In this document: piece after piece, positions 33,839-44,906 of the stretch
Layout of the letters: each line of letters begins with the position of its first letter
Numbering within the stretch: position 1 is the first letter of the stretch
NCBI GenBank assembly: GCA_001599715.1
Contig: BCHU01000005.1
Span: 682,001-746,000 of the forward strand
Direction: 5' to 3'
Source of the DNA: Phaeotremella fagi
Taxonomy: Eukaryota; Basidiomycota; Tremellomycetes; Tremellales; Phaeotremellaceae
DNA: 64,000 bases
Program-made: the position numbers and the translations under genes
Notes under the pieces: model-generated
The model's database searches: none
What the model saw: only the letters and a program-made list of their open reading frames with translations
Told to the model about the DNA's origin: nothing

Positions 33839-35097
33839 CTACTTGATCTCTGTCTTGCCGATGCCCTCAATCAAAGCTTCCACACCATCTATATCATCTT
33901 CCTCATCCTCCTCTTCCTCATCCTCATCCTCATCCCAACCACCACCAACATGATTAGGATTCCTTCGTAACAAATCGTCACCTTCATGTTCGACTAAAAC
34001 AAGTTAGCCTCAATACCCTGTAAAACAAAAACTCACCTTTCTCCCTCTGATGTCGTTCTTTATCGTCATCAATTTCTTTCTGAATTTGATCCTGCATAGC
34101 AGAAACTTCTTCATGGGTATGACAAGTTCTATAACGTTTTATCAAATCTCCGTTCATTTTCCAGAACGAATGGCCCCAAGAGAATTTTGATAGTCTATTT
34201 GAGTTCTGTTAGTGCGGTGTTCTAGTTCATTTTGAAATATCTTGACATACAGTAACTCCGCCCAATCGTCATGTCCAGTGATGTAAAAACCTGCTGCTAG
34301 CGCTTCTACACAATTTAATCTCCATGGTTTACCGTAATTGACTGGGTTGGTCGCTATTAAAAATGGTACTATGATTTTTGTCAGTTATATGATGAATCGA
34401 ATGATACTGTCAACTCACACAACCTCTCATAAGGACTTTTGATCTTTTGAAAAGGAACTTCATCCAATCTTGCCCAACTACATTCAACGACTGCTAATCC
34501 ACTAATCCCAATAATCTCATCGTCACAAGGTGCAATTGGTTTTTTACCTTTCGGACTAAGAGTGCAGTATGTTAGTACAGCAGATCAAATGAATAGTGAC
34601 ATACGTTAAGACGACTCCACGAAATCTCTGTCCAACCCTCATGGAAGTTACTAAACCGTGTCTCGAGAGTTTCTTCCCAGAACATCTTTTTGGATCACAA
34701 CTACTTCGTCAATCCTTTGCTTCATGTAATTGACTCACTGGTCGAAATCCCACATTGCAACCGGTACACCTAATTTAATCTCTTCTTCCTCACTCTCTTC
34801 CTCTTCGTCATCATTATCATCTGAATCATCCGACCCAGATCCAGAGCCGGAACCAGAAGCTTCAGAAGATTCTAATCCATCATCAGATTACATCTCGTTT
34901 CAATAATGATACTTACCAGCCTCCTCGCCATCAACAATCAAACTATCAGGTATATCATGATCATTTCCACGAGCTGCTGAAGCTCTTGCAGCCTTCTCTC
35001 GACCTGATCCACCACCTCTTGGAGCAGCTCCTCCTCTACCTCTTCCTCTCCCCCTGGTAGTTCCTCCGTTTCCTCTTGATTTGGATGGTTTTCCCAT
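33839..35097 (-). CDS. TSR3: Tsr3, 18S rRNA aminocarboxypropyltransferase
   Basis: Adds the acp group to the hypermodified pseudouridine of 18S rRNA, using S-adenosylmethionine, late in 40S maturation. The start at 35097 gives MGKPSKSRGNGGTTRGRGRG, an Arg/Gly-rich lead. An acidic stretch (SDDSDDNDDEEEESEEEE) precedes the conserved core: VPVAMWDFDQCDPKRCSGKK, RVGQRFRGVVLTSPKGKKPI, VVECSWARLDEVPF, YERLLFLIATNPVNYGKPWR, LNCVEALAAGFYITGHDDWA and KFSWGHSFWKMNGDLIKRY. The C-terminus is acidic, ending GIGKTEIK. The core motifs match archaeal and yeast Tsr3. Upstream within 100 bp lie GTGGCGAAT (35171) and ACGTGGCAAT (35184). Confidence 0.95.
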
Positions 35098-35588
35098 TTC
35101 GATTGTGGTGTATATAATCAGTTGGACAGTTTGTATGATCAAAATCAATCAAAAAAATCACATCTTCTAGGTGGCGAATTTTTACGTGGCAATTCTACAG
35201 ATTTGGTTCATGTACTCTTGTCGCAATCCTACGAACGCATGCAAAAGTTGTAGTTACTACAGACCGCTGTGTATTATTACACTTGTGCACGAGTAGCTAT
35301 ACCTTACGTGTACCGACTTATCCTATCAATATACTTGCAAGTAAACCATTAAACCGATAACTCTTTTGTTTAGCTCTGCCTGGCTCTGTCTCTGGCTCTT
35401 CCGTGCCCCACCGTTGACCAGTTCTCTTCCTCCACTTTTATATTCAAAGGGCGAGGAATGGCGTTGGACAGCCTAAGGTAATTCAGAAACAGCCCATTGA
35501 AATCACCGTTGATCAATTCTTTGATCATTTCATTGATCTTTGAAAGGAGTTCTTCTCTTGACAGATCTGCACGGATTATCTGGAATCG
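35098..35588. promoter_or_regulatory. TSR3 upstream region with paired GTGGC elements
   Basis: 491 bp between the TSR3 start and the stop of the next minus-strand gene. GTGGCGAAT 35171-35179 and GTGGCAATT 35186-35194 lie 15 bp apart in the same orientation, 75-95 bp from the start codon. No gene. Confidence 0.5.
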
Positions 35589-37628
35589 TCAATCTCTGTC
35601 GTTTCTCACAATATAACCTATACCTACTTTATAACGGTGAGTAAAAGCCCGTGAAATATTATTGAGAACCCAGACACTGCTGATATCTTCCATCAAAAAT
35701 CTTAACAACTGATTTCGTCAGTTAGTCAGGTCATGATCAAAGATCATTCACACACTTACCATCTCTGGCTCCTTGCTTCTTTCGAAGTTCTCCTCCGCCC
35801 TTGAGCTCAGTATCAACAAGACCGATTGAGTATCAGGACGGTTGATTTGACTGATAGCACTCATCCATCCGTATTCCCAAGACCTGATAGCAACTACGTA
35901 TTCCAACGTCCAAGGTGAGATACCACCAGTCTCCTTGACTTGAAGAAAACTTTTAAGACCGTTGCTGGCTCCTGCACTGTCTTCAAGACAGTTTTGATTA
36001 TGTTTCCAAACCTCCGTTTGTGGAATCGTGAAGGTTCGAGCAATTTTGGATTCAACATTTGAAACCTGTTGAAAGTCAGTATTAAACCCTCATTCCTTTA
36101 TCTCACCTCAAGATTTGATGGGTCGGACAACGATACAACAGCAGCGTTGTCTGTTACGGCTGGCATGCTCATCCCTTGATTTTCTTCTCCGAAGTCTTCA
36201 GATGGTCCAGATATCCTAATCCTTTTTGATGGGGAACATGGGGGTACCGACTGAGATCCAACCACAGATCCATCGTTTGAGTGGTCTGGGTGAGGATGCT
36301 TCTGACTAACCAAAGATTTGCTTCTCTGTGATGCAGATCGTTGAGGTGATGGAAGTTTGAGGTTGAGGTCGGATTGTGAGGTACGAATCCGGCTGTCTAG
36401 ACGTTTTCGTTGGTTGGGTGTCGATGTCGATTCGTCTTCAGCTTGAAGTATCATCGGCGGTGGTATTTCATCGATTTCGATTGACGGCAGCGGGAGATCA
36501 GAGATCTCTTCGGGGGGTAGAACTGATCTGTCAGAGTGGATATTGAGAGATAGACTAGAGCCTCCACTTGAACCCCCTTTTGAGACGCTAGATTCCACCA
36601 ACTCCCTTGCAGCAACGTCTCCAATGACGGCTAAATCTGACTGTTTCTCGTGTGCCGAAAAATCTTTCCTGTTTGGAACATTCCATCTTTCTTTAAGTAT
36701 ATTATCCACGTGTAAGTCTATCAGGAGCAGATACCTGACGTAGAAATCAATTTTATCCTCAGCCCAACAGCGTTTCTATTTTATCAATTATCATCTTTTA
36801 CAATCTGTGGATGGAACTTACGACCACAGCCCCCGCTGAAGTGGAGGTAAGTTCCCACTTGCCTCTGTCTTCTTTGACAATATAATCTGCCTTTACTTGG
36901 CAATGCCAGATGAAACGATCTACGTGTTTCTCCGCTACAGCGCCTCTACCGTCCCAGTCTGAGAAGAAACGTATATCTCCATAATGGAAATCATCATAAT
37001 GGAAATGGAGACCATTTGACAAAACACTAACAAGGACACATTGTGAGGATACCAATTGATCATAGGGGTTTGATTTTCCTTTACTGTCCCAGACATAACG
37101 CACGATACGTTTAAAAAGCTCCACAGTTTGATAGGTGGGCGCAATGTCTTTACGGGAAGGTAGAAGAAGAAGATGAATTTTCAAGATGTTATAATTGGTA
37201 TGAAAAATTTCGGGAGTAATCGCTTCCCCTCCTTGTAACTGTCGATTGCCTTCAGCTCCACCCCTAAGTTCATCTGAATGACTTACTGTGATTTGATCCA
37301 TCAACCTATCCCAAGAAGCATCACGAAACCAGCTTCGTTCTGTGACAAAGATGATATCCTTCAATAACGCATTTTGATCGATTTCGGAGGGAGTCCTTGA
37401 ATGACGAGATTCAGCAATACTGCAATAGCGATTTCTGACCTACTTTTTGACCCGACCCTTTTTGGTCTTCGCTTTGCCCTTAACCCTACTAACGAATCCA
37501 AGTGGTTTCCTGAAAATTTGATCATAGAGGGTACGAATTTCCTCGTTATTTTCATCAACTGGATAAAACGATGATGGAACTACCTGAATCTCTGGATCAT
37601 CCTGAATGTTTCCCCAGGTGAACGGCAT
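35589..37628 (-). CDS. Unknown protein, probably lineage-restricted
   Basis: I do not recognise this gene. Start 37628 (MPFTWGNIQDDPEIQVVPSS). A basic patch (KAKTKKGRVKK) is joined by a 48-nt intron to TPSEIDQNALLKDIIF. The central region looks folded: WFRDASWDRLMDQIT, TVELFKRIVRYVWDSKGK, FHYDDFHYGDIRFFSDWDGR and FIWHCQVKADYIVKEDRG. It is followed by AEDKIDFYVRYLLLIDLHVD and KERWNVPNRKDFSA. Then comes a disordered Ser/Pro/basic stretch with SPSKRIRISGPSEDFGEE, a nuclear-signal-like motif. The last exons (RTFTIPQTEVWKHNQNCLED, WTLEYVVAIRSWEYGWMSAI) end VRNDRD at TGA 35589. No membrane segments or known catalytic motif. It shares a 289-bp divergent promoter with biotin-protein ligase. Confidence 0.75.
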
Positions 37629-37917
37629 TTTATGATTGGGAGTAGCTATGAGAATTGATAGAATGAGGTGGGAATATTGCGTTGAGGAAATGAATGATAA
37701 TAGAAGTTAATAGCAAACCATTTCACTTTGCTTTCACTAACCACTCAACTTTGAAACACAAGGTTAAACCGCCACAAACAGTCCACGTGGCAAATTTAGC
37801 GGGCCTCCGTTCCAATTTCACTTAGCTTGGGGGAAGCTGAAAGTCAAAAGTCATCTTCACATCTATATTATCTCCATCTGATACTTCTATTTTAGCGGTG
37901 TCATCGGATCACCTACC
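37629..37917. promoter_or_regulatory. Bidirectional promoter with ACGTGGCAAAT element
   Basis: 289 bp between two divergent starts. CCACGTGGCAAAT at about 37784-37796 sits roughly midway; GCCAC (reverse GTGGC) is also present at about 37771. Confidence 0.5.
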
Positions 37918-40388
37918 ATGACAGGTCCTTCACCTTCGGCACATCAAGTGTTGGTCTACTCCGGTCCAGGTGTATCACCACTCTCATTATCCCATACCCT
38001 CTTGACCCTCTCTCTCCATCTCTTACCTCATTACACAGTTCAACCAGTAACCGCCTCAATCTTATCGACTCAACCTTGGGAACCATCCTGTGCACTACTG
38101 GTCATACCAGGTGGAAGAGATCTACCTTTTGTAGAAGGATTGACCATGAAGACTAGAGTCACGAAACGTATCAAGGCATTCGTTGATGATGGTGGAAAAT
38201 ATTTGGGGATTTGTGCTGGTGCTTACTTTGGGGCTGGATTGGTGAAATTCGATATGGGTGGGGGATTGGAAGTGACCGGGGAGAGGGACTTAGTATGTCT
38301 ACAAGACCATTGAACACAACTTTCCCACTGACTAATTATCCATAGGCATTCTTCCCTGGTACATGCGCTGGACCAACTTATCCAGGATTCAACTACGCTT
38401 CAGAATCTGGTTCCAGAGCAGTTTCACTCTTCCTCGACAGACCCTCAACATCTAAAGATAAAACCTTAGATCATCTGTACTACAACGGAGGTGGCCATTT
38501 CATCATCCCAGAACCCGTGCCCTCAAACGTAGAAGTGATAGCGCGTTACGCCTCATCACAAGAACCATATCATCCAGCAGCAGTTTTAACGAGAAACGGA
38601 AAAGGCAAAGCACTGCTTTGTTCTGTCCATTTCGAATATCCATTAAACGATCCACCAGCTCGTGACGCTATTCAAAAACTCGAACATCCACCTGATCAGG
38701 AAGAAATTTCTGTTAGTGAAAAACAGCGTGTGGAATGGGTAGCGGAATTATTGGTTCTGCTGGGACTTTCACCGACGAAAAAGGGTTCTGGAAACTTGCC
38801 TGTACCTTCAGGAGAGGATCCGGCATTGTTACTCCACCCCACTCATCCTTCGCCGATCTTTGTCCTTCCACATCCAAATCTTCCAGGACTTGCGCCCAAC
38901 TCTTTTGATCTTCTGCAGGATAAATTGAATAAACAGGATGACGGATGGCAGGGGTTGATAGACGGAAACGATAAGTTGGTCATTGGGAGTGTGGATCTTA
39001 TCAAAGGTGATGATACCGATCCGATAACGACATTCCTGTCAGATCGTCGTCGAACTGAACCAGAATATCCTGCTTCAGAGGATATCTCAAAACTGTCTAT
39101 AGACGAAACACCATCTCCACCTCAACCGCCAGATTTCCATTCTTTACTCAAAACAATCCTTCTGCCATCAAATTCAAAACAGTATTCTTCTCAGTGGACA
39201 CCTCTCTTCAACTTTAACACCTATTGGTCGGAACTTGATGCAGCTCGAAAGAGGTATGGTAGGAAATCTGGAGTTTTACGGAATGGATCGACGGCTTTAG
39301 GAGATTTGTTGTGGTACGGCGAGACTGTGACTTCGACTCAGACAATGCTAGACAGGTCAGTCAAAACCTTTTTAGAGAAATAACATGAACTGACAAACTC
39401 CAGAAACCCACTTCTCCTGACCTCACTTCCAACACCTCTAGCCTTCCTAGCCTCATTCCAATTATCAGGTCGAGGCAGAGGTTCCAACATCTGGCTCTCC
39501 CCACCAGGATGTCTCCAATTCTCAATCCTCCTCACTCTCCCCCAATCACTCTCTTCGAAAATGGTTTTCATACAATACCTAATGGCGTTGGCCGTTTGTG
39601 AAGCTGTCGACGATGATGGTAGATTGGGTGTAAGGATTAAATGGCCTAATGATATTTATGCTGAGATTGATGGGGTTGGTGGAACTTCTGTTGGTGGGGG
39701 GGTGAAAGGTAAAGCTAAATTAGGTGGGATATTGGTTAACACCAATTTCGTTAATGGACAATGGAGGATTGTGATCGGTAAGCTGTTTCGGCTCCAGTCG
39801 ATTATTTAGCTAACAAATCTTGTAGGATGTGGAATCAACATTCTAAACGCTCTCCCGACAACATCTTTGTCCCAACTCCATTCCCTTTTGACTTCGCGAA
39901 CAGGAAGTGATAAAGCATTACCAGAAGCACCGACCATGGAAGGCACGTTTGCTAGAATCATGACCTCGTTCGAAATGAAATGGGAACAATTCATCACGGA
40001 AAAAGGGTTCAAAGGTTTCATGGATGAATATCATGGAAGATGGTTACACACGTATGTCCTTCCTTTCCTATCTATCAGGAGGCAAAAAAAGCTAAACAAG
40101 TAAAAAATCAGAAATCAAGAAGTCACATTGACGACGACAGAACCACATACCCCATTAAGGATATTATCAATAACCCCAGATTACGGTTTACTTCGTTGTA
40201 TACCACGTACCGAGACAAAATCAAAAGGATTAACTCCGTTATACGATAGAGGCGACTACGGTGATGACGATCGAGGTTCTTACTCAACTTCTGGTGTTAC
40301 TAAAAAGAAGGAAACTGATTATGTGGATTTACAACCTGATGGTAATAGTTTTGATTTGATGAGTGGAATGATTAAACGGAAAGTGTGA
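37918..40388 (+). CDS. BPL1: Biotin-protein ligase
   Basis: Attaches biotin to carboxylases such as acetyl-CoA carboxylase and pyruvate carboxylase via biotinyl-AMP. The N-terminal half is the BPL_N domain, related to class I glutamine amidotransferases: HQVLVYSGPGVSPLS, LLVIPGGRDLPF, KYLGICAGAYFG (nucleophile Cys retained), FFPGTCAGPTYPGF and HLYYNGGGHFIIP. The catalytic half has STQTMLDRN, a variant of the usual biotin-binding loop, then SGRGRGSNIWLSPPGC (the RGRG adenylate loop), IKWPNDIYAEI, KAKLGGILVNTNF and IVIGCGINILN. The C-terminal cap ends LMSGMIKRKV. The architecture matches yeast Bpl1. Five exons with short introns. Divergent from the unknown gene at 35589-37628. Confidence 0.94.
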
Positions 40389-40883
40389 GTTGTTATGTAT
40401 GTCGTTGTATAGTGTATAGTATCTCTTGATGAGATTTTTGTATAATCTTGAATTTTATTGGAACGGCTCTAAGACCGTTCATCACGACTGACTTTCGATA
40501 TCAACATTTCCATCCCCCCACCCCATCACTCCTACCCAGAACCGAGCTTAGACACGTCAACAGCAATCAATCACGCTGTTGATGTCACAGCTATCGGAAG
40601 ATTGATAATTCTGTTTCTACGAATCAGATCCATGTGATTGAGAAACAAATGTTTTTGGATTAATTTCATTAATTTCCCTCAATTGGGGTTGAGATTCTTG
40701 ATATCAATCCAAATCATTTGGTTGTAGAGTTGAAATCTGTTCTCCACATTCAACTCTCATATATCTCAATTAAACATTTTCATGAGGGTAAAAAAATATC
40801 GTCACAGTATCCAAATTAAAAATTGCATTTTACAGATGAATGAAATAACAAACACGAACCCCAAAATAAATCAATCCCATTGA
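40389..40883. other. Convergent 3' flanks of BPL1 and GCP3
   Basis: 495 bp between convergent stops. Contains the hairpin GAACGG-N8-CCGTTC at 40461-40480, 70 bp past the BPL1 stop. The rest is AT-rich with no gene. Confidence 0.5.
40461..40480. repeat. Hairpin GAACGG...CCGTTC downstream of BPL1
   Basis: Perfect six-base arms around an eight-base loop, within the expected 3' UTR of BPL1. May affect mRNA 3' end formation; no family known. Confidence 0.4.
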
Positions 40884-43800
40884 TTACGTCCTAGCCTTAG
40901 ATGAACTCTTACTAACCTTCCGTAAACTGTAATGCCCATTAAAAGCTATCCTAATAGCCAAAAATCTAATATCCAAATCAGAATGTGATCCAGCCAAATG
41001 ACAGATTGAAACCAAAGAATCTTGGAAACCGATCGAACAGTTTCGAATCCTTTCTCGTATTTTTCGCAGGGTTTCTTGCGATTTCTCATCCTCCTCTTCG
41101 GGGTTTTGGGTTGAGGTGTATAATCCCTGTTTTTGCTTCGTTAGTATTCTGGAAATGGGAGTTCGGTGGTGTTTGGCTTACCCTCTCGTTATCCCTCTCT
41201 CTGTCTATTCTGGTCGCTTCTGCTAATGACCATCCGTAGAGTGCGTCCTGAGGTTTGTCAGTCTAGCTAAAAAAAGGTTACTCACAGTAGCATCTCTGAA
41301 TTGTAAAATATGATCCAAAGCATCCCGAACCAAATCCAACAAAACCTCCTAAACCCCAAATGTCAGTCCCACCGTTCCCAAACTCATGAGAGGTGAAAAC
41401 CTACCTCTTTATCACGTTTCGAACTCAGTAACAAGACTTTTCTGACTACTCTGTCAAGATAGGTTCGATGAGCTTGAATCAAACTATCTAGATCTCCTTC
41501 ACGTTTATCTGCGAATTCGATGAATGATTGCCAAGAACATTCGATGACTTCTAATTGACAGAAAGCTTGCATTTGTCGTAAGAAATGAACCATCTCAGCT
41601 TGGACTATTCTTGAATGATGCCAATCGTTGTTTAGGTCTGTAATTCAATCATCATCAATGAATGAAACAGTCACAGAAAGGGTTCCGCCCCAACTTACGA
41701 GGTAATTTCTCAAATATCCTAGATCCACTAGTCACCCTCATCCAACCACTGGTCAAATTACTCTCAACCCTCTTAAGTCTCCATAGATGATGAAACAATC
41801 TCTCATATTCCAACATAGCTTTCCCATCCAGAACGGCGTTCAAAGGTGCCTCCACTTTATATTCTAAACTGAAACAATCCCATCCTAATTCACCATGCGA
41901 GAATTCTAATATCCTTGCATCGAGTCGACGAAGGATATCGGGTGGATCGTATTGGGCGTTTGAGCCTCGAATCGCGGATTCTAGGTCGGACGTGAGGTGG
42001 TGTCGATAGAGGGAGTTTGCTGGTTTCGAGAGTCGAGGACTGCGAGGTTATTGATCAGCTTTTGATACGATTTGATAGAATGACATACCTTAATGATTCC
42101 ATTAGGAGTTCAGTGAAATCTCCAGCACCTAACATAAGATATGATTTTAGTGCACGAAGATGATCAAGGAGAACGAATTTGTCAAAGAAGACCTCGAGTA
42201 ATCGCTGACTAGCTATTGAGTACGCATCATCGATCGATCGTTCAAGTCCTGCTATATCGCTGTATTTTAAAGCTACAGCTTGTCAGCAGAAATATCAAAG
42301 CCATATACTCAGACTTACCACGTCCAGCATTTGCCAATTTGGCTTGTGTCAAGATCCAATCACTATCCTGACAACTATATCGAATGAAGTTCAAACTTCT
42401 TCCGGTTGTAAAGATCTACCAACTAGGTCAACACTGATCCATCAGGACTTCAAAGACAAACATACCTTCTTTCCGAAATCCTCGCTAACAAACCCAGGAA
42501 CCATGGCTTTAACAAAAACATACTTCTTCTCCCAAACTCTATGAGCTTCATCTTGACCACCACCAACATCTATTCCATTCTCAAATCCAACATCTCCGTT
42601 CTGATACGGCGAATCTCTACCTTCTCGAAGTGAAATTTCCGGATTCAATTGAACGAAAAATTCTTGGAATGGATCATGAAGTTCTCCGGAGAAGATCCAT
42701 CTTTGTAGAGTTGCGAAAAAGGGTTTGGAGACCTAAAGGGAAGTTAGTTAGGGTTGGCGTTGTTGATGTTCTACATACCTCTTCCAGTATTTGATCGGTG
42801 AACTTGCGAACGAAGGGATCACCATGGCTCGTATGTGAATGTATTCGAGATACCAAAGCTCCACCATGAGTGGCTTGAGGGGTATGAGCACGCTTCCAAT
42901 TACCATAAACATACCTTTAGCATCTTCAACCACCAAACTCATCATTCTCATTTTCAATCTCATCTCCTCCGTCCATAGACCCAGTCTCATCAACGTCAAA
43001 CCAGCACCTTCAGCAGGCTTCTCTTCACTCTCAGCTATAGAACTGGTTCCTTCGGGTACAGGAGCTTTCAGAGACATTTGAGATTCGAGAATAGCGAGTA
43101 GTCGATGATATTCTGATAGTTCGTTGTTCAGGAAATGGCAAAGACTCTAAATCAATTGATCAGCGGGGTACAAAATCAAAAGTTTTATCTATCTCACCTG
43201 CTCCGTCATTCCACCTTTACCGCTCATCACCCCTTGTCTTGATTTAACGAAATTTGTAACTCGACGGTATAGCATTCCCATTTCTGACAGTTGAACGAGA
43301 AGTGTCCTAGTTGATTTCGAGATATACCCATCCTAGATGACTTGTTAGTTGACTAATTACCATGAGAGACGTATCCACATACCTTGCTTTCCTCAGCGAC
43401 AATATCGATCCCAACGATATCATCCCCATCAACCACGTCATCAGGCATCTGACCACCGTCTTTACCTAGAGCAAAGCCCACACCATCTGCGGCTCGAGCC
43501 TTTTCGGTGAGATAGGGATTCTGCTGGGTAAGAGTTTTGAGAGCGAATTTGACATAACGACCGTCGATACCTTGCAACAAGTAGAGGGTATCACGAAGGA
43601 GGAGATGGGAAGGGAACGGTGGTTGTGCTACGATTGTTAAACTCGATAGAATCTTACAGAAAGCGATGATACCCACATTTAGCCGTTCTCCATGATTTCA
43701 AAACATCAGCCTTGGATTTTCCTTTATCATTCCATGGTCCAGTGTTGGTTTCGATGTTTGCTAATCCTCGTCTTGGTGATGCAGCAGATGGTGTTGGTAA

Positions 43801-44492
43801 GTTCGAAGTGGAACTTGACGGGAACGGTTTCGTGCGAATAGGAGCGGGAACAGGGGCAGGGATTGATTTTGATCGTGATGAACTTGCAGTTGTCCTATTT
43901 GAAGAATCAAGATTTGATAAGGCGAGAAGAAATTGTAAATGGGGGATAGGTGAAGCTAATGTCCGCTATAACATTTGATTAGTTGGAGGCCAGCGAGGTG
44001 TGGTTGACGCTTACACCCTTCTCCAGTTTATTCCATGTTGCACCGAACCTCAACGCTTTCTCTGATCCACTTTCTTTTTCCTCACCACGTTGACTTTGTC
44101 TGGAAGACGATCGATCAACAGTCCGAGATGAAGATTGTTGCAATAACCTTCTAGCGGCATCCGGTAGTGTAGTAGCAGAAATTGGGGCAGACGACGGTTG
44201 TCGACTATATGATGTTAGTTGGGGACTAAAAAGCAGAGATAGCAACTCGCCTAGCTAGAACGTCCTCACAAAATTCCATCAATTCTTTGACCTTCTCTTT
44301 CCTTTCTATCTCGCTGTCATCAGATACTTCGGCACGACTTGATGGTCTAGAACCGGGGTTTGACGCTAATTTTGGATCATTCGTCGAACGGTACTTTGAA
44401 GGAGGAGCTAGAGAGGGGACCAGAGAGTAGATCAATGATTCTAGAGGAGGTCTTGAGGAATGTGATGTAGTTCGAGATCGGGATGTTGACAT
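40884..44492 (-). CDS. Gamma-tubulin complex component 3 (GCP3/Spc98)
   Basis: Subunit of the gamma-tubulin small complex that nucleates microtubules. The start at 44492 (MSTSRSRTTSHSSRPPLESL) leads through a variable N-terminus. GRIP1 follows: LLQGIDGRYVKFALKTLTQQ, DGYISKSTRTLLVQLSEMG, NNELSEYHRLLAILESQMS and LMRLGLWTEEMRLKMRMMS. Next come HGGALVSRIHSHTSHGDPFV, KPFFATLQRWIFSGELHDPF, VWEKKYVFVKAMVPGFVSED and SGRSLNFIRYSCQD. GRIP2 is KSYLMLGAGDFTELLMESLS, LGWDCFSLEYKVEAPLNAVL, YERLFHHLWRLKRVESNLTS, EMVHFLRQMQAFCQLEVIEC and LIQAHRTYLDRVVRK. The pattern fits GCP3 better than GCP2. It ends VSKSSSKART. Many short introns; a divergent promoter (414 bp) is shared with IML1. Confidence 0.9.
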
Positions 44493-44906
44493 TTTGGATA
44501 GTTGTATAATGACTTTACCAGCTACCAAGTGGAAGGTAAGCTATACTACGATTGTGTTGTCTCTAGTAATGCGATCGTTCTGCCCGTCGTTGTTGTCACT
44601 GTCGTCGTCGTTGTTATTATTCCTGACTGTCACTCACCTTCAACTTAGTTTTTGTTGACAACATTAGACGCGACCTGGATATCTATTTATTTGTACCACC
44701 CTTTTAAGCCATTATCAGTGAGATTTCATGTGCTTCGTTGTAGGTTGATTTCCACCAACACCATCACCAACATCAACTCTTGCTTGTCATCATAATGCTC
44801 CTCCTCCAGATAGAGGACACGATAGTGGATCATTAAGGATCAAAAGAAAGAAGGAAACCAAGAAATTCAATCCTCTTACATCAGCTGAATCGGAAGAAGT
44901 CGAAAG
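44493..44906. promoter_or_regulatory. Divergent promoter region GCP3 / IML1
   Basis: 414 bp. It has a GTCGTCGTCGTTGTT simple repeat near 44590, and a short open frame just before the IML1 start whose sequence (SGSLRIKRKKETKKFNPLTS) looks coding-like but ends in a stop; it could be an upstream open reading frame or leader. No element of the GTGGC set. Confidence 0.4.
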
